From Methanomassiliicoccaceae archaeon DOK (GTDB lineage Archaea; Thermoplasmatota; Thermoplasmata; Methanomassiliicoccales; Methanomethylophilaceae), in the NCBI GenBank assembly GCA_009911715.1, contig CP047880.1, forward strand, positions 1,302,001 through 1,366,000: a stretch of DNA of 64,000 nt, in the 5' to 3' direction. The notes under the pieces are model-generated. The model did no database searches, was not told where the DNA came from, and saw only the letters and a program-made list of their open reading frames with translations. A program made the translations under genes and the position numbers. Of the stretch, positions 27,234-35,910 are shown piece by piece; position 1 is the first letter of the stretch; the number at the start of each line of letters is the position of its first letter.

Positions 27234-27495
27234 AACTTATTCGGAAACCAATGGGGACTTCGAACATGTTGAATCCGTCTCGAAATAAGGACGGAATCTG
27301 CAGTTTTTCGGATTCATCGGAAATACTGCTTTAAGTTCCCCATCCCATCGGAGAGACGTATGGGAACGCAGAACTCGGATACGAGGGACGATGGCAAAGG
27401 CCTGCATGAATCGCCCCCTTTTCGATGACGAACATGAGTCTGAATCCATCACCCGTGAGTCCCAATATTCATTATTTTGCAATATAAAATAATGA

Positions 27496-27514
27496 TTTGT
27501 GATTAATTCACAAA
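27496..27514. promoter_or_regulatory. perfect inverted repeat, possible operator
   Basis: TTTGTGA (27496-27502) and TCACAAA (27508-27514), 5-bp spacer, in an AT-rich stretch between the 3' end of the RloB gene and the upstream region of giant D. The whole 27198-27563 interval has no convincing gene. Confidence 0.45.
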
Positions 27515-27530
27515 TATAATGATTAAAATG
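27507..27530. repeat. direct repeat, left side of ATPase-RloB module
   Basis: TTCACAAATA followed by TAATGATT and AAAATG. Nearly matches 29461-29484 (same orientation, small indels), so the two copies bracket the two-gene defence module. Confidence 0.45.
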
Positions 27531-27563
27531 TTTGATTTCATCATCTACGGCTACATCCGGGAC

Positions 27564-28154
27564 TCACAGGCCAGCCAGGTCGGCCAGTTCCGAGACGAGG
27601 ATGTGGAGCATGGTGCTCGGTGTCCTGTCGAAGCAGGTCTCGATGTCACACGATCCTGTCGGAAGCCTCCTCTCAGCCCTTCCTATCGCGTCGCGGATCC
27701 CAGAATCCGGGAGCCTGCGCGTCAGGTCGGCGCCCTTCGAATACCTCTGTCCGAGCAGGTCGCCCAGCATGTCCTCCATCTCCCCCTGGGTCATCGCCTT
27801 GGTGACGTCCCTGAAGTGCAGCAGGAGCCAATACTCGAAGGAGGGATTGGACATGAACAGCATCACCTCTCCGGCGATGTCCCTCGCCCTGCGTACGTTC
27901 TCGAGCGCGTTGAGATCCCTGTCAAAGACTATGGCAGCCCTGTCACCGTCCACGTCGCCGAATCCGCGCAGCCTCAGCTCTCTCAGGCAGTACTCCGTGA
28001 TGCCGATGACGTCCGTGTTCCCCGCCTGGATGGGGATCACGCTGACGGGCATTCCGCGCCTTCTGAACATCTCGAAATAGAGCACCTCCGACTTCCCCTC
28101 AGTGAAGATAAACAGCCTGGGGGCCATGGATCTCGTTCTGCGGCCCCTTCCCAT
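27564..28154 (-). CDS. RloB-like protein (AbiLii-type TOPRIM partner)
   Basis: 196 residues. RloB-family motifs are clear: LFIFTEGKSEVLYFEMF (TEG at 18-20, the TOPRIM-like Glu), VFDRD (77-80, acidic metal site), and SNPSFEYWLLLHF (102-114). RloB proteins are predicted nucleases paired with an ATPase in restriction-associated and abortive-infection loci. It follows the ATPase gene with a 2-bp gap, so the two form an operon matching the AbiL layout (AbiLi ATPase plus AbiLii RloB). Met10 (MAPRLFIF) is an alternative start that would give a more typical N-terminus. Function in phage defence is inferred from family and pairing. Confidence 0.85.
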   Translation of the reverse strand: MGRGRRTRSMAPRLFIFTEGKSEVLYFEMFRRRGMPVSVIPIQAGNTDVIGITEYCLRELRLRGFGDVDGDRAAIVFDRDLNALENVRRARDIAGEVMLFMSNPSFEYWLLLHFRDVTKAMTQGEMEDMLGDLLGQRYSKGADLTRRLPDSGIRDAIGRAERRLPTGSCDIETCFDRTPSTMLHILVSELADLAGL

Positions 28155-28156
28155 CG

Positions 28157-29422
28157 TCAGAGTATGTCCCCCCTGTCGATGTCCGGGAGGGCATCGAACC
28201 TTCCCGACAGATACGATTTGAGGACATCCAGGTCCTTCCTCACACCCTTGAAGTCGGAAAGGGAGTACAGCTCCGCTGCCCCGGTGCCCCTGTCCTTGTT
28301 GGTGAAGTATATCTGGTCCCTCCTGAACAGCATCTCCGTGTCCATGAGCATCAGGTCGTGTGTGTTGACCAGGAGCTGGGCGCCTCTGGGATTCGAGGAG
28401 GCGGAGAACTGTCCGACGATCCAGCGTGATATGTTGGTATGCAGGGACGACCCGAACTCATCGAAGAGAACCACGCCCCCGCCCCTCAGGGCCTCTATCA
28501 CAGGACCCATCATGCTGAACATCTGCAGTGTTCCGCGGGACTCGATGGAGTACGGGAAGTAGTGCAGCGACTCGTCCACGTCCGCGTTCGGGAAGTCGTG
28601 TCTCATCTCCAGCCTGTTGCTGACGATCCTGGAATCCGGAACCGACTCGAGAAGCTGTTTCAACTGGATGGGGAGCCCCGGTGTGTCATCGACATTCGCA
28701 CTGTGGGTTTCGCCGATGAAATCCGATATGCCGAAATCGGCTATGCCCATGGCACGGACCATCCTGTCCTTCACCCGATCGTCGTCCGAGATGCGGGACA
28801 GGACATCCCAGAGCAGGTTCATCGGTGCATCCCCGATGACGACTATGTTCCGGGTGAGGTAACGGTGCACGGACTGGCATACGGGGTTGTTCAGTTGGGC
28901 GGCCATCGTGAGGAACGGGGTGTTTTGCGGTGTCATCTCAGATATGAGACGCATCGAGGATTCGTCCGACCTCCTGAACGTGAAGCCCTGTCCGTCACGG
29001 ATGAAGACCTTGGTTATGCGACCGTGCGGATAGCTGTGCAGGTACTCGGATGCGATGCGTTCGGAATCGAAGGCTATACCGTATTCGTACCGCACCCCGT
29101 CCGCGGTGAACTTGATGGACATCCCGGTCGGTTCCCGGAGGGAGCCTCTGGAGAGACGGAACGGGTTGTAGAACGGGATCCGGGAATTCGGGGCCGGGGC
29201 CGAGCCGATCAGACGGATCAGATCCCCCATCGCCATGAAAACGCGGGACTTCCCCGAGGAGTTCAGCCCGAACACCGCCACCGATGTGAGCACCTGCCTG
29301 CCGGTCTCGGGGCAGATGACGGTGTTGTCCGGATGCTCGTCGCCGGCGTCCTTCTCCATGCTCAGCACGGCCTCGTCACGGAACGGTCCGTAGTTCCTCA
29401 GGGTGAATTCCAGAAGCATCAT
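28157..29422 (-). CDS. AAA ATPase (RloA/AbiLi-like), partner of RloB
   Basis: 421 residues with the SMC/OLD-like ABC-ATPase layout: N-terminal LLEFTLRNYGPFRDEAVLSM, Walker A GLNSSGKS (52-59), Walker B VVLFDEFGSSLH (Asp321, Glu322), and the NTHD switch (353-356). The first residue of the start is taken from tandem ATGs (MMLLEF) just after an AT-rich promoter. In the AbiL, PARIS and related systems such an ATPase senses infection and controls a TOPRIM nuclease; here the partner is RloB. Same operon and strand as RloB. The exact trigger and target are unknown. Confidence 0.85.
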   Translation of the reverse strand: MMLLEFTLRNYGPFRDEAVLSMEKDAGDEHPDNTVICPETGRQVLTSVAVFGLNSSGKSRVFMAMGDLIRLIGSAPAPNSRIPFYNPFRLSRGSLREPTGMSIKFTADGVRYEYGIAFDSERIASEYLHSYPHGRITKVFIRDGQGFTFRRSDESSMRLISEMTPQNTPFLTMAAQLNNPVCQSVHRYLTRNIVVIGDAPMNLLWDVLSRISDDDRVKDRMVRAMGIADFGISDFIGETHSANVDDTPGLPIQLKQLLESVPDSRIVSNRLEMRHDFPNADVDESLHYFPYSIESRGTLQMFSMMGPVIEALRGGGVVLFDEFGSSLHTNISRWIVGQFSASSNPRGAQLLVNTHDLMLMDTEMLFRRDQIYFTNKDRGTGAAELYSLSDFKGVRKDLDVLKSYLSGRFDALPDIDRGDIL

Positions 29423-29429
29423 GGGATAC

Positions 29430-29503
29430 TCTGATTTTAATTATTTAAATTTGTATATATTTCACAAATACTGATTATAAAATGTGAATTATTCGTATTT
29501 GTG
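29430..29503 (-). promoter_or_regulatory. AT-rich promoter and inverted repeat upstream of ATPase-RloB operon
   Basis: Contains TATA-like AAATATATACAAA and TTTATAATC (minus strand) and a perfect 9-bp inverted repeat CACAAATAC (29463-29471) / GTATTTGTG (29495-29503) that could bind a repressor. The rest of 29504-29751 holds no convincing gene. Confidence 0.5.
29461..29484. repeat. direct repeat, right side of ATPase-RloB module
   Basis: TTCACAAATA, then CTGATTAT and AAAATG; the counterpart lies at 27507-27530. It overlaps the promoter of the operon. Confidence 0.45.
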
Positions 29504-29751
29504 CAGAACGTCGATTCGTCACAGACGTCTCTGGAGAACAGAAACCGGTCGCACAGCGGACTCGTGACGGGAATCGGCTTCACTCGCATGCGAGGTGCAT
29601 TCTGAACGCGCTTTCGACGAAACCGCTCGTGTCCTCGGACACGAGGACGACCTTCTCCAGACACCGTCGTCGGATATCTCCCATCTTCCGTCGATCATTC
29701 CTGAACCTGAAATCCCGGCATGTGGAAGTAAATCATGTTGGGAGTTTAGGA

Positions 29752-30042
29752 TTACTCGGATTCATGGGTCTGAGTCAGGATCCGCTCTGCTTCTAACAGG
29801 AGATCTGTGAGAGTCCGTCCCTTCTCTGACAGAGAGAGCAGTATTGCGTTGGGACGGCTAGTCTGTTCCATATCGATGAGTCCCTCTTTTCCGAGACACT
29901 CGATCTTCTCCTTGGTGTGGGCGTTCCGCGTGACGTTCTGGTAGATGTCCGATTTACGGCATCCAGGGTGATTGTGGATATAGAACAGGATGTCCACCGA
30001 GTTTGCGGATTCCAGAACATCGCCGATTCTGGTTTTGCTCAT
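29752..30042 (-). CDS. winged-helix regulator after giant gene E
   Basis: 96 residues, paralogue of the genes at 12402 and 40974. Helical start TRIGDVLESANSVDILFYIHNHPG, recognition segment KSDIYQNVTRNAHTKEKIECL, then EGLIDMEQTSRPNAILLSLSEKGR as the wing. The start is 31 nt after the conserved hairpin and has a GGAAGTGA ribosome site. It probably lies on the giant E transcript or a processed part of it. Predicted DNA-binding regulator; target unknown. Confidence 0.82.
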   Translation of the reverse strand: MSKTRIGDVLESANSVDILFYIHNHPGCRKSDIYQNVTRNAHTKEKIECLGKEGLIDMEQTSRPNAILLSLSEKGRTLTDLLLEAERILTQTHESE

Positions 30043-30073
30043 CTCTGTTCACTTCCTAACAAAAAATAAATGT

Positions 30074-30189
30074 GGGGTCCGGCCCCTTAACTCCGGGCCC
30101 CTGTTCCTCTTCAGGTTACTGGCGAGTTGCGCTCTCTCAACGCGGGAGCAGATGTACTCTTTTATTCGCGTTCTGTGTGCGTTCAACCC
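30074..30189 (-). repeat. conserved 3' element, copy E (before wHTH gene)
   Basis: Hairpin GGGGTCCGG (30074-30082) / CCGGGCCCC (30093-30101), sense loop AGTTAAGGGG. Eight of nine pairs are canonical; the remaining one is G-T on the plus strand and C-A on the sense (minus) strand. The second block is GCGTTGAGAGAGCGCAA as in copies A and F. The GGGTTGAACG box is at 30189-30180. Confidence 0.83.
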
Positions 30190-30214
30190 TTCGATTCTGT
30201 TGCTGTGTTTACCT

Positions 30215-33200
30215 TCAGCTCCTCATGAGCCTCATTGCGACCATGATGGCCATGATCACGATGAGCACGACGAGGATGATCAGGAGGTAGTCGGTGAGTC
30301 CGAGGCTGTCGGATCCGCCGTTTCCGCCCTCGATGACGACTGTTGTGTCGGCGGGAGTGGCCCCTCCGAGACTCAGATAGTACACGACAGGTGTCCCGTC
30401 GGCGCCCTCGAAGTCTCCGGAGAGTGTGAATGTCATTCCGGAGACGGTGACATTGCTAGAGGACAGGACAGGAGTTCCCTCATAGTTGGCTGCCAAAGTG
30501 TAGGTGACGGTGTGCTGTCCGGCCTTGAGCTCGGTTCCTCCGGGGAGGATGTATCCGCCGAGATCAGGGATGTAGGAGAGCAGCTGTCCGTCGATGGCGA
30601 CGGATCCAACGGTGTTGTCGAGCACGACGACGACGTTGTACACCTCATAGTCGATGTTGGCGTAGACCTGCCTGTAGTTCTCATCTCCGACCTTCGCGGT
30701 CGCGGGAACGAGCTTTCCGTCGGCGGTGGTCCATGCAACGAACTTGCTGGATTCAAGCTCTCCGGGCACGAAGTTGTATGTTGCAGGAGTGCTTGAGGTA
30801 GCGGCGGACTTGACGATGTTGCTGCCTGTCTTCTCGTATACGGTCATCCACAGGGAATCCTCGACATAGAATCCGGTAGAGTCCATGCTTTCGGTCAGCT
30901 TCCCGGTGAAGGTCGACTGAGCGGACACGTAGACTGTGTTGAGTGTTCCTCCGAGGTTGTCCGCTGTGACAGCCCCCGCGGATGCGTCTACGAACTCGCC
31001 ATCCTCGTTGGTGGCGATACCGATGTAGAGGGTGGTGATCGAAGCACTTCCGGCGTTGTTGTCATCGGTCTTCTCGGCGACGGTGAATGTTCCCCTGACG
31101 GTCAGTGAAGTGACATTGACGGCTCCGCTGTCGATGGCGACAAGGGTTCCGTCAACCGTCATCTCATCGGCCTTGAGGACGACACCGTTGCCGGTTACGG
31201 TCAGAGTGGCTCCCTCGGCAATCTCGAAGGTCTCGAGTCCGGCGTGAACAGCTCCGCCGATTGTAGCAGAGGAGACGATGTTGAGGTCATTGGTAGCATC
31301 GTTGACAACTATGCTTCCGGTGGCAATGACCATGGATGCATCGGCACCCTCGTCGTCCGCCTGAACAGGAGTTCCGCTGACGGCCATGTACTCTACGTCA
31401 TCACTGTCGTAACCGTCTGTGACGACGAAGTTGGTGGCGTTGACGAATGCGATTGAACCGAGGGCGGAGTCAACGGTTCCATCAAACTGTCCGTCGACAT
31501 CAAGGATGGCGCGGGACAGGGAGATGGTTCCGGCTGTGAGTTTTCCGTCAGCGGTGACGGTAACGGTCACGGGGTCGGCACCATCCTCGATGCTGCCCGC
31601 GAAGTCGATGTCGGCGACGACGATCTCTCCGTTGATCTGGATACCGTTCTCGACGGTCGACGCAACGTCAGCGGCGGCCTCGACGGGTGTAATCCAGTAC
31701 CAGGCACCGTCGGTGTCGATAATCTGGTAGTAGGCTCCGGGGATGTAGTAGGCGTTGTACGGGACGTTCTCCATGGATTTGAGGGCACCGTTGACGACGA
31801 TTGCGGCCGGCTCCCTCTCGTCAGTAGGGTCGGTGACGGGCTGGAATCCGTCTCCATCCACGTAGGGTATGGTGGTAGCGGTGGCCTCATCGGGGTTCAG
31901 GATCATGCTGTCGATGATTCCGCTGTTCTCGACGGTACCGTTGACTGTCATGGTGACGCCGTTGTCGAGGTAGACGTTGGCTCCGGACGGGATGACGAGT
32001 GTCACTCCGGCCTTGACCTCGATGTCCTCGTTGAGGAACACGGTTCCCCTGACGGTGACCTTTCCATCGGTGGCATTGTTGAGTGCGGTGTAGACGTTTG
32101 TGTACGTCTTGACGGGTTCGGTCTCGATGACCACGTCGCTGGTGACGGTGGTCCTGTCGTCCCTCTTCGCGTTCTCGAACACGAGGGTTCCGAGAACGGT
32201 GACGTTTCCGTTCCTGATGGATCCGCCGTTGGCGACGGTGACAGTAACATCCCTGTTGTCCTCGGATCCGATGACCATGGTTCCGTTTCCGTCGAGCCTG
32301 GTTCCATCGGGGATGGTGGCGTTCTCAAGGACCTGGACCTTGCCCATGAAGTCGATGGTGGTGGCTCCGCTGGCAAGGGCGGCAGTGAGGTTGGTGTAGT
32401 AGTTTGCCGCACCGGTTCCGCTGGTGCTGTAGTGGAACGCGTTGATCTTTCCGTTGTTCTCGACGGTGATCGCGCTCTTTGAGACGATGGTTCCTGTGAC
32501 GTCAATCTCCTTCTCATCGCTACCGAAGAATTCGATGGAAGCACCATCTGCGGTTACGGTGAGCTCTCCGTCGACGTTGAGGGTTCCGGATGTGAATCTG
32601 GTTGTGGCGTCCTCTCCGACGGTCAGGGAGGACTCGGCCTCGATGTAGATCCCGCCGGCTCCGGCATCGGTCCTGCCGGCTCCGCGGATGTCAACGATGA
32701 TGTTGAGGTCGGCGACAGTGCCGTTCTCCTCGGCATTGATGCTTCCGGAGACTATCATGGAGTTGCTGTACAGTTTCGCGTCGTCCTCTGTGATGGAGAC
32801 GACGGACTCTGTGACGAGGAGTCCGCTGACGCCCTCGTTCGCATCAAGGGTGATGTGGATGGCGTTGGTCTCGTTGACTGTGGTTCCATCGACGACATCG
32901 TTCTTCTTCTCGTCGAAGACGAGGCCGTTGTCCTGGATACGGAGAGAGGCGCTCTGTGTAGCGTACACGGATCTGACGTCGACGACGGCGCCGTCCCCGG
33001 CCATGTTGATGACCGTGGCACCGGAGATCAGGGCGTTGTCGAGAGTGACGGTTCCCTTGTTGTAGATTCCCTCAGCGGCGGCGGTGAATTTGGAGCTGAT
33101 GGTGAGCTCTCCACCGACCTCGACGGTGAGTCCCTTGTCAACGTTGAGGGTGGACTCGGAACCAGTGGAGATGCTGTCGTTGATAAGGATGCTTCCGCCG

Positions 33201-35269
33201 TTCTCGATGGTAACGGTAGAGTTGATATCGACAGTTCCCTCGGAGATGATGTCGCCGGTGACTGTGACATCCTTCGCGTTGGCAACCTTGAAGATACCTC
33301 CGTTCTCGACGTCAATAGTACCGTTGACGGTGACGCCGGTAGCGAGGATCTCTTTACCGACAGTGTCGTCTCCGACGATGAGTTGGGCACCCTTCTCGAT
33401 GATGATGGTGCAGTTCTCGTTGATGACGAGCTCTCCGAGCACTACGAGTTTGTATCCAGATTTGATGGTCAGAGTGTCGCCGATAACGACCTTTTGGGAC
33501 TGGGACCATTCGGAATCGGACTCGATGTCGTCGTTGATGGTGATCGTGGACATGGCGGCGGAGATGTCGATCTCTCCGTCTCCGTTGACGATGACACCCT
33601 TTCCAATCGTGGCACCGGCGTAGGCTACGAGGGAGTTCTTAGGCTCTGTTGCGGATTTGTTGACAGTGATGACGACATTGTCGTTGTCGGGGTCGGCGGC
33701 CATGATGGAACCGTAAACCCTCATGTTGCCGTTGACGAGATAGGTGATGCCGTCATCAAGGGTAATCGTGGCGCCGTTTGTGATCGTGGCGTTGACGAAT
33801 GTCAGGGTTCCTGTTCCGGTGACGTTGAGGTCCCCATCGATTGTGCCGTTGATATAGACATCATCTTCATTATTGTTCTCAATCGTTCCGGAGATGTTGC
33901 CCTCCACATGGACGGATCCGCCAGTGACGGTGAAGTTTCCGCTCACATCGACGAACTTGACTCCGTTTGTCTGGCTTCCTCCCTTCACGGTGAAAGTCTT
34001 GGCAGCGGAGGATGTGGTGTTGACCTCGACAACTCCGCCGTCGGCGATTGAGATGGGGTTGGTGTCGGTTCCAGAGATGCTGGTTCCGTCTGCGATGACG
34101 AGGGTCTTGTTCGCGGGAACGGAGAGCGCAGCGCTAGTGGCGTCGATTGTTCCGTTGAGGACGACCTTGTCCACGGATTCGTTCGTCAGGAGACTGTTGG
34201 CGGTGGCGACATCTCCAGCTTCCACGGATGTCTCTCCTCCAGTGACCGATCCGATTGTGATGCTATCGTCATTTGTGCCTGTGATGGCGACATCCTTGGC
34301 GTCGTGCCCCTCCCATGCGAAGAAGATGGGGACATTGTTGACGGATGTCAGGATGACGGGTTTGGAGCTGGCTGCGGAATTTGTGATGGTCGTGTCCTTG
34401 ACGGTGACGTTGATCGCATCGGTTTCCGCAGGGTTGGAGTAGTTGTTGTTGATGGTGAGGGTGGAGATGCTAGCTCCACTTCCATTGTTGTTCGATTCGT
34501 CAGACTCCACATATCTGGCGGAGCTGAGGGTGCATCCGCTGATGGCGATGTCTCCGGCCTTGATTTCGATGGCACTCTCGGAGGAGGCTCCACTGGTCGT
34601 GATGTCACAGTTCGTGACGGTGGCCTTCTGGACGGTCGCGAGATAGATTCCGAGTTCTCCGGTGGTGATATCGCAGTTCGTGAAGGTAGCCTCCGCGATC
34701 GCGGCGTTGCTCAGCCAGAACGCGGTGTTGACCGTGTTGATGGTGATGTTCTCGACGTTGATGGTGTTGGTCGGGGCGGTATCGGTGTTGACATCATACC
34801 AGATGAATCCGTATTCGCCGGTGGTGTATGTTCCGCCGGTGATCTCGAGGCTGCAGTTGTCGGCCCTGAGGAATACGATACGTCCGGATGCGTCTATGGC
34901 GCTTCCCTCCTCCTCGCCGTTGATGGTGAGTGTGATGTTGGCGGTTCCAGGACTCGCTCCTTTCTCGCCATTGGCGTTGTAGAACATGCATCCGACATTG
35001 TCGGCGCTGGACAGAGTGAATCCGTTGAGGTTAATGGTGAGGCTCTTGTTCAGATCAACCTGACTTGTGAGTTCTACATCCTTGTCGAGGGTGATAACGC
35101 CCTGACCTGCTTCTGCGAGGAACTGTTCGCCGGTCATCTGAGATGCCAGAGCACCGTCGGACTCCTCGGAAGCAACACCGGCAGCCATGAAAGCGCAGGC
35201 AATCAGTGCGAGCACTGCAACTGCAGCAATCAGTTTGCCGTTGTTCGTTTTGTTCATTATAGCATTCAT
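30215..35269 (-). CDS. giant adhesin-like surface protein E
   Basis: 1684 residues, signal peptide of the NKTNNGK class. The N-terminal ~230 residues start with GVITLDKDVELTSQVDLN and LTINLNGFTL, then a beta-helix with ITGGTYTTGEYGFIWYD and repeated TFTNCDITTG / TVTNCDITTSG rungs; this opening is the same type as F. The solenoid continues with VNGTL turns and a unit NYYTNLTAALASGATTIDFMG. The pre-anchor module is GFYVEDSLWMTVYEKTG, followed by KFVAWTTADGKLVPATAKVG and an Ig-like domain with VAIDGQLL and AGQHTVTYTL. Tail GLTDYLLI-TM-RLMRS (1656-1684). It is divergently oriented from giant F. Confidence 0.9.
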   Translation of the reverse strand: MNAIMNKTNNGKLIAAVAVLALIACAFMAAGVASEESDGALASQMTGEQFLAEAGQGVITLDKDVELTSQVDLNKSLTINLNGFTLSSADNVGCMFYNANGEKGASPGTANITLTINGEEEGSAIDASGRIVFLRADNCSLEITGGTYTTGEYGFIWYDVNTDTAPTNTINVENITINTVNTAFWLSNAAIAEATFTNCDITTGELGIYLATVQKATVTNCDITTSGASSESAIEIKAGDIAISGCTLSSARYVESDESNNNGSGASISTLTINNNYSNPAETDAINVTVKDTTITNSAASSKPVILTSVNNVPIFFAWEGHDAKDVAITGTNDDSITIGSVTGGETSVEAGDVATANSLLTNESVDKVVLNGTIDATSAALSVPANKTLVIADGTSISGTDTNPISIADGGVVEVNTTSSAAKTFTVKGGSQTNGVKFVDVSGNFTVTGGSVHVEGNISGTIENNNEDDVYINGTIDGDLNVTGTGTLTFVNATITNGATITLDDGITYLVNGNMRVYGSIMAADPDNDNVVITVNKSATEPKNSLVAYAGATIGKGVIVNGDGEIDISAAMSTITINDDIESDSEWSQSQKVVIGDTLTIKSGYKLVVLGELVINENCTIIIEKGAQLIVGDDTVGKEILATGVTVNGTIDVENGGIFKVANAKDVTVTGDIISEGTVDINSTVTIENGGSILINDSISTGSESTLNVDKGLTVEVGGELTISSKFTAAAEGIYNKGTVTLDNALISGATVINMAGDGAVVDVRSVYATQSASLRIQDNGLVFDEKKNDVVDGTTVNETNAIHITLDANEGVSGLLVTESVVSITEDDAKLYSNSMIVSGSINAEENGTVADLNIIVDIRGAGRTDAGAGGIYIEAESSLTVGEDATTRFTSGTLNVDGELTVTADGASIEFFGSDEKEIDVTGTIVSKSAITVENNGKINAFHYSTSGTGAANYYTNLTAALASGATTIDFMGKVQVLENATIPDGTRLDGNGTMVIGSEDNRDVTVTVANGGSIRNGNVTVLGTLVFENAKRDDRTTVTSDVVIETEPVKTYTNVYTALNNATDGKVTVRGTVFLNEDIEVKAGVTLVIPSGANVYLDNGVTMTVNGTVENSGIIDSMILNPDEATATTIPYVDGDGFQPVTDPTDEREPAAIVVNGALKSMENVPYNAYYIPGAYYQIIDTDGAWYWITPVEAAADVASTVENGIQINGEIVVADIDFAGSIEDGADPVTVTVTADGKLTAGTISLSRAILDVDGQFDGTVDSALGSIAFVNATNFVVTDGYDSDDVEYMAVSGTPVQADDEGADASMVIATGSIVVNDATNDLNIVSSATIGGAVHAGLETFEIAEGATLTVTGNGVVLKADEMTVDGTLVAIDSGAVNVTSLTVRGTFTVAEKTDDNNAGSASITTLYIGIATNEDGEFVDASAGAVTADNLGGTLNTVYVSAQSTFTGKLTESMDSTGFYVEDSLWMTVYEKTGSNIVKSAATSSTPATYNFVPGELESSKFVAWTTADGKLVPATAKVGDENYRQVYANIDYEVYNVVVVLDNTVGSVAIDGQLLSYIPDLGGYILPGGTELKAGQHTVTYTLAANYEGTPVLSSSNVTVSGMTFTLSGDFEGADGTPVVYYLSLGGATPADTTVVIEGGNGGSDSLGLTDYLLIILVVLIVIMAIMVAMRLMRS

Positions 35270-35305
35270 AGGAACAAATGACGTTCATTTCCTAACGCCG
35301 TGAAC
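35270..35305 (-). promoter_or_regulatory. conserved start-proximal leader, giant gene E
   Basis: Variant leader: TTCACGGCGTTAGGAAATGA, then CGTCATTTGTTCCT and ATG. An AT-rich TATA candidate (CTAATATACATATTATTATAG, minus strand) lies near 35507-35487, implying a leader of roughly 190 nt. Confidence 0.5.
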
Positions 35306-35779
35306 ATAAGAGAACAATCAGAACGCGACCGATGGAAACTCCTTAGAAAGACCGCAGATGCCGTACGGTTCGGACACGATCGAGCCTCAATAGAAAGGGA
35401 GGACTCATTTTGGGAGAGCACGGTGCAATCGAAGGCATCTCCCGAGTGCATCAAATGCACCCCCTAAGGGCGCCCCGGCGGCCCTCCTATAATAATATGT
35501 ATATTAGGGAAGATGAGGGTCCGAAAGCAGAGAAGAATCGTCGATCCGCTGCTCCTGCCGTTCCCGAGAACGTGAAGATCCGTACAGGTGCCGATATCGT
35601 ATGATTCCGGTCGGAAGCGGTCGTCTAGGGGCCTCCGGAAGGTCCCGACCATGTCGGCGGTTTGTACAATCTCTGAGCTCTCGATGATTAGCTTTTTATT
35701 CTATCATTCATAACCGACCATATCCGAGAGAAAAAGACTCTTTCGGATGCAGAATTGGGATGCTCTGCTGGTGGGTCTG
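35306..35779. other. divergent intergenic region between giants E and F
   Basis: About 470 bases without a convincing gene. It holds the likely E promoter near 35487-35507 and a TTTTTATTC TATA candidate for F near 35692. Several short ORFs are present, but none has recognisable composition. Confidence 0.4.
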
Positions 35780-35795
35780 AAAAGGCTAGCCTTTT
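35780..35795. promoter_or_regulatory. 16-bp perfect palindrome upstream of giant F
   Basis: AAAAGGCTAGCCTTTT, 115 nt before the F start. An identical copy lies at 41569-41584 upstream of the recombinase. In both places CCCGGCTAA follows 17-32 nt downstream. It could be a regulator operator, a weak hairpin (AAAAGG / CCTTTT, loop CTAG) or a recombination-related site. Confidence 0.65.
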
Positions 35796-35910
35796 GGGTG
35801 TTCGATTCTGCCCGGCTAAGGTTGGATGTGAGCCGATGATGAGGGCGAAAAACCCTATGAATTGTCGGTTTGCAACAATTACAGCCGAAATGTAAGGAGC
35901 AGATGTTCCT

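Noticed and set aside
27237-27482. 81-codon minus-strand ORF upstream of giant D
   Set aside because: Overlaps the leader region, has no ribosome site, and has no recognisable features.
35797-35819. tRNA T-arm-like GTTCGATTC followed by CCCGGC upstream of giant F
   Set aside because: No matching acceptor, D-arm or anticodon arm could be placed in the preceding 70 nt.
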